Position numbers and translations under genes: made by a program. Of a stretch of 64,000 nucleotides of DNA, positions 56,678-64,000 are shown piece by piece (the first letter of the stretch is position 1; each line of letters opens with the position of its first letter). The notes under the pieces are model-generated. The model was given only the letters and a program-made list of their open reading frames with translations. It made no database searches and was not told the origin of the DNA. Source of the stretch: Mikania micrantha (Eukaryota > Streptophyta > Magnoliopsida > Asterales > Asteraceae); the NCBI GenBank assembly GCA_009363875.1, contig CM018695.1, positions 46,805,935 to 46,869,934 on the forward strand, written 5' to 3'.

Positions 56678-59600
56678 ATGTCCGAAAACAATAACCAGAA
56701 TGATCTCTCATTACAACTAACCAACCTGCTCAGACAAGGGTTAAACTCCCAACCAAAAGGCCCTAAACTTTCCGACAGTTTACAGATTAACCTTAAACTC
56801 AATAGCCAAAATTATGCTCTATGGACCCGAATGATTCGGGTTGCCATAGGAGGAAGGTCAAAAAGTTTGCTGAAACATTTGAGTTCAAATCCCCCAGATC
56901 AAACAGATGAAGAATACGACCAATGGGAACAAGACGACTTGGTTGTTTTCTCGTGGCTAATACAGAATATTGAACCAGTGATTGCCGGCAACCTAACCGA
57001 GTTTCCCACTGCAAAATCGCTATGGGATGCCCTGGTGGTTACATACAGCAGTGGCAAAGATAAGTTACAAACATTCAACCTTCATGTCAAGGCAAACGAT
57101 ATCAAACAAGATGATAGTTCTTTAGAAGATTTCTGGATTAAACTGCAAGGAGTATGGGGTGAAATTGACCGTATCGATCCAAACCCTATGAAGTGCCCGG
57201 AAGATATCCAGACATATCACAAAATCAGGTCAGAACAAAAACTTTTTCAATTCTTGAATGCCCTTGATCGAAAATACGACCCGATTAAAAGGGAAATTCT
57301 CCGATCTGAACCCCTCCCGACGGCCGAGGCAGCCTACGCGATCATCCGTAAAGAGGCCGCTCACCAAAAGATTTTGGGAGCAACCTCAGCTAATACACAG
57401 GGCATCGGAGCCGGATTAATGGCCAATGAACCAGGAGGTCTTGGGCTTGCAACCAAGGGATATCGGCGATTCGAACCAAAGAAGAATGGAGTGTCCGGAA
57501 AGGAAGATAAATCCCACCTTAAATGCACACATTGTGGCATGACGAAGCATGTCAAAGAACAATGTTTCCGGCTCTTAGGTTATCCAGAATGGTGGGGGGA
57601 TGGTCACAAAAAGGGCATCAAAAGCACAGGGCCAGACAAGGGGAAGGCATCTACGGCGGTGGGCAACAATGAAGCCACCGACACCGGCGACAACAAGCAA
57701 AACCCCACTGGTTTCGGTGGTGTGGCAGCAGCGATACCAGGGGAAGATGAAGAAGGAACGTTCAATGTGACAGGTATTGGGTTTGAGGGAAGCATCTCGA
57801 AAACCCACACTTATCTTCCTTCTAATTGCAACAAAACCCTCCAAGATACAGAAACTTTATATGCCACACAATTTACCTTCTTTATTAAAAAAGGTTTTAT
57901 GAGCTGCAAAAACAGAAAAAAATTCCCTGAACATAGTGGTATTGCGTTAATGGCTCAGAATTATGATAGAACACAAAAACCATTATGGATTTTTGATTGT
58001 GGGGCCACAGACACCATGAGTAACGAGTTGTCAGATTTTTCTATTACCACCGAGCCTACCAAGTCATTTATACAGGCGGCAAATGGTGGGAAAATGAGTG
58101 TGAAAAATGGAGGAATAATTGAAATTTCTCCGACTCTTAGACTTTCTAATTGTCTTTATGTTCCTTCATTATCACACAAACTCCTATCCATTAGCCATGT
58201 AACAAAAGAATTAAACTGCTCAGTTCTCATGCAACCTACTTTTTGTATTTTACAGGATATCAGGACGGGGGCGATAATTGGGCGTGGCACTGAAAGACAA
58301 GGGCTGTATTACGTGGATGAGGTGACTCAAAGTGGGACGGCCATGCTCTCTCATGGAACAATAGAACGTGAAGCATGGTTATGGCATAGGAGATTGGGAC
58401 ATCCATCCATGGGTTATTTGCATATGTTATTTCCAAATTTATTTACTTCCAATTGTAAGACACATTGTGAGACTTGTGTGTTAGCTAAAAGCCATCGGAA
58501 AACTTTTAAACCAAATAACACAAGGGTTGACTCACCATTTTCTTTGATTCACTCGGATGTATGGGGTCCAGCCCCAGTCATTGGGGGACAAAACTTCCGT
58601 TTTTTTGTGATATTTGTTGATGATTGCACACGGATGACCTGGGTGTATTTATTGAAAAATAAATCTGAAGTCTTTGAAAAATTCATAATTTTTTATACCA
58701 TGGTTCAAAACCAATTTCATAAAGACATTCAAATTTTCCGATCTGATAATGGAGGAGAATTTGTTAATTCCAACATGAAACAGTTTTTTCAATCCAAAGG
58801 CATCATTCATCAAACCACTTGCCCCCATACTCCAGAACAGAATGGAGTTGCAGAACGAAAGAACCGTATATTGTTAGAAATCACTCGGGCTCTTCTTATC
58901 GAATCTCATGCTCCAAAATTTTACTGGCCAGAAGCCCTTTCCACTGCTGCCTATCTGATTAACCGTCTTCCAACTCATATTCTAAAAACAAAAACTCCTC
59001 TACAAGTTCTATCAGAAACCACTAAACCTCCTCCCTTTCTTACACTCGAACCTCGGGTGTTTGGATGTACTGTTTATGTTCACATACCTAAGCCACACAG
59101 AGACAAACTTGATGCATGTGCTGAGAAGTGTGTCTTTGTTGGGTACGGGGTAAATCAAAAGGGGTACCGATGTTTCAATCCAAAAACCCGACACATGTTC
59201 ACCACTATGAACTGTGATTTTCTTGAAACCGAGTACTATTACGTTTCTCAAAATGATGCTCATGAAGAATGCCTTGATAATCTAAGCTGGTTGGGAGATG
59301 CAACTAATGTGGAAAGAAGCCACAGTTCCCAAACTGAGTCTCCTATCTCCACACAAAGAGAAGAACAAGATGTCAGTGCCACTCAAGAAATCGCTCCCAA
59401 CCTGATGTCCGAGGTAAGTAATACTCAATCTGATCCTACTCTTGAAGTTCCTGAGAATAGAACTAATGAAACAATGGAGCATGATAAAAACTTTCAGGAA
59501 CATGAAAATTCCTCCACACAAGAAGAAACTTCAGGGAGGTATGTACTACCACCAAGAGTAAACAGGGGAGTCCCACCTAAAAGATATTCTCCGGAAAAAG

Positions 59601-61252
59601 AGTCTCGTGGATGTAAATATCCCATGGCAAACCTAGCCAAAGGAAACTTGTCTAAAGAGGCCGAGGCTTTCTCGTCATCCTTGTATGCTGAGGAACTTCC
59701 TACCAGTGCAGAACAGGCCTTAAAATCAAAGCAGTGGAAAACTGCAATGGAGGATGAGATGAAAGCATTGAAGAAAAATAACACGTGGGAGAAATGCACC
59801 TTGCCAACAGGAAAGAAAACAGTTGGGTGTCGTTGGGTTTTTACAATCAAATACAAACCTGACGGTTCAGTTGAACGATATAAAGCTAGGCTGGTGGCCA
59901 AGGGGTATACTCAAACCTATGGAATTGATTACTCGGAAACTTTTTCTCCAGTAGCAAAGATTAACACAATTAGAGTTCTCTTCTCCGTAGCGGCAAATAA
60001 AGACTGGCCACTTCATCAGTTTGATGTGAAGAATGCTTTCTTACATGGAGAGCTCAAGGAAGAAGTCTACATGGAGGCTCCACATGGTTTCTCGAGTGGG
60101 TTTGGAGAACGGGAAGTATGCCTCCTAAAGAAATCCCTCTACGGCTTGAAACAATCCCCCAGGGCTTGGTTTGGCAGGTTCACTTTAGCTATGAAGAATT
60201 ATGGGTTCAAGCAAAGTAACTCTGATCATACATTATTCTTTAAACAAAGAAACAACCTTATAACCTGCTTAATAATCTATGTTGACGACATGATTATTAC
60301 AGGAGATGACCATGAAGAAATAGCCAAACTGAGGAAAAGTCTGTTTGAAGAATTTGAAATGAAGGATTTGGGAAGACTTAAATATTTTCTTGGGATTGAA
60401 GTTCTAAGATCGAAACAAGGAATCTTTATGTGTCAAAGGAAGTATATTCTTGACTTACTGGCTGAGGTTGGTATGATTAATTGCAAACCAGCAGATACTC
60501 CTATGATTGTTAATCAGAAACTATACATGGAGGAAAAGGCAGAGCTAGCTGATAAAGAAAGATACCAACGAATGGTTGGAAAGTTAATCTATCTCTCACA
60601 CACCCGTCCTGATATTGCTTATGCTGTGGGAGTAGTCAGCCAGTTTATGCATCAACTCCAAAGAGCTCATATGGAGTCAGTCTTACGAATTCTAAGGTAT
60701 CTCAAAGGAACCGTGGGTCATGGTGTCTTATTCAAGCCTAATGGGCATCTAGAAACCCAAGTATACACTGATGCAGATTGGGCAGGAGACAAAGGCAATC
60801 GAAGGTCGACGTCAGGGTACTTTACGTTAGTTGGAGGAAATCTTGTTACATGGAGGAGCAAAAAACAGAAGGTAGTGGCTCTCTCAAGTGCTGAAGCTGA
60901 ATTCAGGGGTATAGCAAGAGGATTAACCGAAGTTCTTTGGATACGGAAGCTCTTAACAGAGATAGGATATCCTCCACAAGAAACTAGTGAAATCATAAGT
61001 GATAATAAAGCCGCCATCCAAATCTCAGAAAATCCAGTCCAACACGACCGAACTAAGCATATTGAAGTTGATCGACACTTCATTAAGGAGAAGATAGAAG
61101 AAAAAATTGTCACTCTACCGTTTGTTCGATCGGAAGACCAACTTGCAGATATCTTGACGAAAGCTGTTAATGAAAGAATTCTACACAAGTGTCTAGGCAA
61201 GTTGAATTTTGGAGATCCCACTATTCAACTTGAGGGGGCGTGTCAAAAATAA
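56678..61252 (+). CDS. Copia gag-pol polyprotein, intact (1524 aa)
   Basis: A single uninterrupted frame with a good start context (gccaccATGTC). Gag lies at about residues 30-240 (LNSQNYALWTRMIRVAIGG, IQNIEPVIAGNL, ETLYSSG-like VTYSSGKDKLQTF). A CX2CX4HX4C zinc knuckle is at 283-296. The aspartic protease has DCGAT at 440-444, where DSGAT is commoner. The integrase zinc region starts near H570 (LWHRRLGHP, CETC). The integrase core has D627, D690 and E726, a correct DD35E spacing. RT has YVDD at 1201-1204, and RNase H has D1365/D1367 and E1406 (SSAEAEF). All catalytic residues are present. The length is normal, and short LTRs with this gag suggest the Ale/Ivana group of Copia, not certain. 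The last four codons, TAA included, lie in the 3' LTR. Probably still mobile or very recently so. Confidence 0.97.
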   Translation: MSENNNQNDLSLQLTNLLRQGLNSQPKGPKLSDSLQINLKLNSQNYALWTRMIRVAIGGRSKSLLKHLSSNPPDQTDEEYDQWEQDDLVVFSWLIQNIEPVIAGNLTEFPTAKSLWDALVVTYSSGKDKLQTFNLHVKANDIKQDDSSLEDFWIKLQGVWGEIDRIDPNPMKCPEDIQTYHKIRSEQKLFQFLNALDRKYDPIKREILRSEPLPTAEAAYAIIRKEAAHQKILGATSANTQGIGAGLMANEPGGLGLATKGYRRFEPKKNGVSGKEDKSHLKCTHCGMTKHVKEQCFRLLGYPEWWGDGHKKGIKSTGPDKGKASTAVGNNEATDTGDNKQNPTGFGGVAAAIPGEDEEGTFNVTGIGFEGSISKTHTYLPSNCNKTLQDTETLYATQFTFFIKKGFMSCKNRKKFPEHSGIALMAQNYDRTQKPLWIFDCGATDTMSNELSDFSITTEPTKSFIQAANGGKMSVKNGGIIEISPTLRLSNCLYVPSLSHKLLSISHVTKELNCSVLMQPTFCILQDIRTGAIIGRGTERQGLYYVDEVTQSGTAMLSHGTIEREAWLWHRRLGHPSMGYLHMLFPNLFTSNCKTHCETCVLAKSHRKTFKPNNTRVDSPFSLIHSDVWGPAPVIGGQNFRFFVIFVDDCTRMTWVYLLKNKSEVFEKFIIFYTMVQNQFHKDIQIFRSDNGGEFVNSNMKQFFQSKGIIHQTTCPHTPEQNGVAERKNRILLEITRALLIESHAPKFYWPEALSTAAYLINRLPTHILKTKTPLQVLSETTKPPPFLTLEPRVFGCTVYVHIPKPHRDKLDACAEKCVFVGYGVNQKGYRCFNPKTRHMFTTMNCDFLETEYYYVSQNDAHEECLDNLSWLGDATNVERSHSSQTESPISTQREEQDVSATQEIAPNLMSEVSNTQSDPTLEVPENRTNETMEHDKNFQEHENSSTQEETSGRYVLPPRVNRGVPPKRYSPEKESRGCKYPMANLAKGNLSKEAEAFSSSLYAEELPTSAEQALKSKQWKTAMEDEMKALKKNNTWEKCTLPTGKKTVGCRWVFTIKYKPDGSVERYKARLVAKGYTQTYGIDYSETFSPVAKINTIRVLFSVAANKDWPLHQFDVKNAFLHGELKEEVYMEAPHGFSSGFGEREVCLLKKSLYGLKQSPRAWFGRFTLAMKNYGFKQSNSDHTLFFKQRNNLITCLIIYVDDMIITGDDHEEIAKLRKSLFEEFEMKDLGRLKYFLGIEVLRSKQGIFMCQRKYILDLLAEVGMINCKPADTPMIVNQKLYMEEKAELADKERYQRMVGKLIYLSHTRPDIAYAVGVVSQFMHQLQRAHMESVLRILRYLKGTVGHGVLFKPNGHLETQVYTDADWAGDKGNRRSTSGYFTLVGGNLVTWRSKKQKVVALSSAEAEFRGIARGLTEVLWIRKLLTEIGYPPQETSEIISDNKAAIQISENPVQHDRTKHIEVDRHFIKEKIEEKIVTLPFVRSEDQLADILTKAVNERILHKCLGKLNFGDPTIQLEGACQK
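61228..61240 (+). other. Copia polypurine tract
   Basis: Acttgagggggcg directly before the 3' LTR start TGTCAAAA; it overlaps the end of the polyprotein frame. Confidence 0.9.
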
Positions 61253-61465
61253 GAGAAGATATGGGGATCAGCTAGATTAAGTCTCATTTACATCATATCC
61301 CACAAGTTTTTTGAACAAGATTTACGGTTTCCTCCATTCAAGGATCATCAACCATTTATAGATTATTTTCTTTATTTAGCTTTCCTGTATAAATTGATGT
61401 TTTCTTCCATTTGTAAAGAAATACAAGAAATAACAATTCAATACAATTCTTGCCCTTTGATATGA
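61241..61465 (+). mobile_element. 3' LTR of intact Copia element (225 bp)
   Basis: Same length and, as far as I can read, the same sequence as the 5' LTR. TATA box copy at 61388-61395. It is followed by GTGAT, the target duplication, then by the interrupted SINE body. Confidence 0.95.
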
Positions 61466-61829
61466 GTGATAGCCAAGATCGGATTACTCCAATCTCCGGT
61501 GTGGTTTTGTGTGCCCCCTAGATGTGCGGGAACCGGATTGAATCCGTAAACCCAACGTGCTATCTTCAGTTTCCTGGCGAGTGATAGCCAAGATAGGATT
61601 ACTCCAATCTCCGGTGTGGGTTAGTGTGCCCCCAGATGCGCGGGAACCGGATTGAATCCGTAAACCCTCGCCCCCCCATTAGGTTCGAACCCGGGATAAA
61701 GCCCAGATTCGTTCCATCACCTGGATATCCATTAAATGTGCCCAGAGAGGATCGAACCCCTGACCTTCCATTTGGAAGGCAGGATCCTTACCACTTGAAC
61801 TACATTTGCTGGATACACATTATTTAGTT

Positions 61830-62039
61830 AACGGTTTGTATGAAACCAGCTTCTATTACCTAAATTGGGTCCGCTTATTTACTTGTTGCAAAAGGCATTA
61901 TGCTTATAAAGTGAATAAATTAAAATTTGTATATAATATAATATGTGATTCTAAGTTTTGTAACTGAGATTTATTAGTTGTGGGACCAGACAAATATCCG
62001 GATTTACTTGCTTCTTGATTACAGATGCATAAAAAATGG
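61830..62039. other. Intergenic sequence, no gene
   Basis: AT-rich sequence with no supported feature. Part of it (61895-62015) resembles 51080-51185 (AAAGTGAATAAATTAAAATTTGTATATAATAT and TATTAGTTGTGGGACC-like words), so it is probably a dispersed repeat. Confidence 0.5.
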
Positions 62040-62365
62040 TTAACTAAACCACTATTAGTCCGTATTTGGTTAGAAATTGGTTTTTAACTGGCTTTTTGAA
62101 TCGGTTTTAAGTTTTTTGAAAAACTTACGGTTTAGGACGGATTTGAGGTTTCAAGTGACCAAACCGGTTAATCGGTTCATCTAAGTAAAAAATCGGTTAT
62201 TTGACTGTTAACCGGTTTCAGTTGTTATACCGGTTTCGGTTTTAAATCTTGAAAAATAAGTTATAAAGTGAACCGATTATTGGTAAAACCGTTAACCAAA
62301 CTTTACCGATTAACCAGGCTATTTTAAAAATGGTTTTTGACCGGTTCACTTGCGCACCTCTTTTG
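62040..62365. mobile_element. Degraded hAT-like terminal region
   Basis: Dense AACCGGTT/ACCGGTTTC motifs in both orientations end in CCGGTTCACTTGCGCACCTCTT, similar to the TGCCCACCTCTA terminus of the hAT at 49144. No transposase remains. The frame at 62242-62460 is not a gene. Confidence 0.5.
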
Positions 62366-62749
62366 AATGTACTTTTTACTATACTGTTATATTTACTAAA
62401 TGCAAACCCTCCGACTTTCAAAATGTTGATAGACATTGAATCAAAATTTCTGACTTTCAAAGAGGAGATAAAAACTTAGCCACCGATGGATCATATTCAA
62501 ACTTCAACGTTTGTATACTTCATTTTGTTGAAAAATAAAATTTTAATCCATAAAAATTGGCAAAGTTTTTACGTAACAATTTCGTGTCTTGTGTGAACAT
62601 AAAAAAAATCTCGTCGTTGTTGATATTTGATGACTCTCACCTCTATAGAATTTTCTTATGAATAAATAAATAAATAAATTCCAATCCGCATTTTGGAACA
62701 TGAATTATTTGTAATAATTTAAATCAGATCAAGATAATTGCAAATAAAT

Positions 62750-62932
62750 ATCAACCCAACATACCCGATTCGAATAATCCGAATCTTATTTGGGTCAGGT
62801 TACGGGTTAATTTTATTCAAAAAAAAGTCGACTGGACTGACCCGACTAACCCAAACAATATTAGGGTCAGATTGTGGGTCAATATTTTTAGAAAAAACTC
62901 AACGAACCCGACTTGATCTACACCCCTAAATT
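62750..62932. mobile_element. Second degraded hAT-like terminal region
   Basis: Repeated GGGTCAG / TGACCCGAC / AACCCGA motifs end in GATCTACACCCCTAAA, the complement of a TAGGGGTGTAGATC-type hAT terminus. The left end was not found. The 63-codon frame across it is spurious. Confidence 0.45.
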
Positions 62933-63368
62933 CACTTTATTTCTCTAATTTTTTAAATATGTTGTCATAAGATAAATTAAAAAATTTAAAAAAAAAATCA
63001 TTGGTCTAGTTTTAGAGGGTTGTACATAGTTACCTAAAAGTTGTACTTACATGAAACTATTAAACTTTGGTGGCTTGGTTTTATTCTTATTATAGCATTA
63101 TAATATAGTATAGATACATAATAATACATGATAATTATTTATTATAATTTGTATATATTTATTAGTAGAATAAAATTATAACCATTGAAAATTTTACGAG
63201 TATAAGAATAAAGTTTTTTTAGAATTCTACTTATTTTAATTAAAACACGAGCTTTTTCATACATATATCAGCATATCTTTATTTTTGTAGTTTGAAATGA
63301 TAATATGTTTTAACATTACAAAGTGTGAAAAATTTGGTAAAAAAACTAAAATTTTATGTTTGTTATAA
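62933..63368. other. AT-rich sequence, no gene
   Basis: Very AT-rich; no supported feature. Confidence 0.6.
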
Positions 63369-64000
63369 GACCATGAGGTATGCTCCATTACCCAATCACT
63401 CCACCTATGCGCCATTTAGGCGCCACGTAGGCACTCACCACAACCACTCATCCGACCATTTTGGTGGAAATGTCCCTTTATCCACTCACTCCACGTCATC
63501 ATTCCTTTTTAAATTAAAATAAGATATAATTAATGTTAAATTAAAAAAATTACATAAATAAAAATTGCAAATTAATAAAAAAAATTACTAATTAATAAAA
63601 AAAATTACAAATAAAAAAATTACTAATTAATAAAAAAAATTACATAAAGCTAATTATCTCTATATTTATTACGAATTTTTTCCTTCTCCCACTCGGCAAT
63701 TTCACGGTCGACCCCGGTTAAATGTTCGGTGTTGGTGAATAGAAGTTGTAACTCTACCAACCGTTGACGTTCCCGTTTTAATTCGTTAAAGTCACCGATT
63801 CGTTGAGATAAGTGTTCTATTCCTTGGTTATAATCCGGGGTCGTTTGAGATGAAGAACCCCGTCTCGCCCTTGCTCGGTCGGTTTTTGCACGATCACTCC
63901 CAATCGGACGGGTCAAATCCTCAATCTCGTCGTCGTCTTCTTCTTCTTCTTCGTCGAGCTTGTTTAGATTTTTATGAACTCGAGCATCCGACGAGCCGGG
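63369..64000 (-). mobile_element. Putative PIF/Harbinger-like element, runs off window
   Basis: A TAA trinucleotide at 63366-63368 precedes GACCATGAGGTATGCTCC, which I read as a possible Harbinger terminus with a 3-base duplication. 281 bases inside lies the end of a minus-strand coding region of a type often carried by plant PIF/Harbinger elements. The other end lies outside the window, so both the boundary and the class are tentative. Confidence 0.45.
63650..64000 (-). CDS. C-terminal part of a NAM-associated / Myb-SANT-like protein, probably Harbinger-borne (partial)
   Basis: The minus strand reads open from the right edge of the window to a TAA at 63650, about 116 codons, so the start lies beyond 64000. 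An acidic run (LDEEEEEDDDEIEDL) is followed by RPIGSDRAKTDRARARRG and a helical tail (LKRERQRLVELQLLF, VDREIAEWEKEKIRNKY). The RP-[IM]-G-x-[DK]-[RK]-A-K motif plus a charged helix is the end of the plant NAM-associated C-terminal domain. This is common in the DNA-binding accessory ORF of PIF/Harbinger elements and in host proteins derived from it. No lesion is visible in the part seen. It could be a host gene. Confidence 0.6.
   Translation of the reverse strand, partial: PGSSDARVHKNLNKLDEEEEEDDDEIEDLTRPIGSDRAKTDRARARRGSSSQTTPDYNQGIEHLSQRIGDFNELKRERQRLVELQLLFTNTEHLTGVDREIAEWEKEKIRNKYRDN

Larger units (their letters stand above)
56291..61813 (-). mobile_element. tRNA-like SINE with a Copia element inserted in it
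   Basis: It is flanked by perfect TACACATTATTTAGTT duplications (56275-56290 and 61814-61829). On the minus strand it begins with a tRNA-like head: A-box-like TAGTTCAAGTGGTAAGG, then B box GGGTTCGATCC (complement at 61749-61760). A second B-box-like GGTTCGAACCC follows (61682-61692), then a body with a duplicated ~115-base unit, ending in a long poly(A), seen as the T run at about 56298-56335. Without the Copia (56389-61465) and one copy of its target duplication, it is about 440 bp. A dimeric tRNA-derived head is possible. Confidence 0.85.

Noticed and set aside
59494..59901. Minus-strand ORFs inside the Copia polyprotein (also 57361-57844, 59012-59521, 60718-61221)
   Set aside because: They are antisense shadows of an intact gag-pol frame.
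61738..61810. Possible functional tRNA gene on the minus strand (TTCC in an anticodon-like loop, GGTTCGATCC B box)
   Set aside because: The acceptor ends do not pair, and it forms the head of a unit with poly(A) and a 16-bp duplication, so it is a SINE head, not a tRNA gene.
1..64000. A novel multi-gene system such as a defence island or biosynthetic cluster
   Set aside because: Every recognisable coding stretch belongs to a known class of transposable element, except a few short unrecognised ORFs; nothing suggests cooperating host genes.

Overview
This is a window of plant nuclear DNA made almost entirely of transposable elements, mostly old LTR retrotransposons nested in one another. I see no host gene, rRNA gene, functional tRNA gene or CRISPR array. 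The mix of families points to a eudicot, most probably Asteraceae. It includes SIRE-type Copia elements with a long extra ORF after pol, Tekay-type chromodomain Gypsy elements with LTRs of several kb, and Athila-type Gypsy elements with an extra ORF. The family placement comes from remembered protein motifs, not from a search.

Layout. 1-2269 is a Tekay-like LTR abutting a broken plus-strand Tekay pol (2270-3226). A CACTA-like element starts at 3228. A plus-strand Athila relic follows (RT/RNase H 5655-6558, integrase 11496-12581, spacer, then an extra ORF 13733-14812). A minus-strand Tekay element cuts through it (LTR 6559-10107, integrase plus chromodomain 10142-11495). A minus-strand SIRE element (SIRE-1, about 14816-25350) comes next. 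Its post-pol ORF is split by a 3066-bp Tekay-like LTR insertion (18591-21656) with a perfect 5-bp target duplication. After a small Athila-type ORF fragment and the start of a Tekay gag (25640-26460), a Tekay LTR begins at 26620. It is itself split by a second SIRE element (SIRE-2, 28795-42455), which carries a further solo-like Tekay LTR inside (33705 to about 38080). The split LTR resumes at 42456-42857.

From 42.9 kb on the density falls. There is a LINE 3' end (43947-44800), a SINE with a 16-bp target duplication (45390-45661), a complete but mutated hAT element with an 8-bp target duplication (45992-49144), AT-rich sequence with small non-autonomous elements, a long-armed MITE (54097-54489), and a CACTA terminus (ending 55778). 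The freshest element is a complete Copia retrotransposon (56389-61465). It has an uninterrupted 1524-codon polyprotein, two 225-bp LTRs identical by eye, and a 5-bp target duplication. It sits inside a tRNA-like SINE that has its own 16-bp target duplication. The window ends in a PIF/Harbinger-like region with the C-terminal part of a coding region running off the right edge.

The elements do not work together as a pathway. Their interest lies in nesting order, relative age, LTR promoter architecture and fast-changing tandem motifs within LTRs. Boundaries given as approximate were set by eye.
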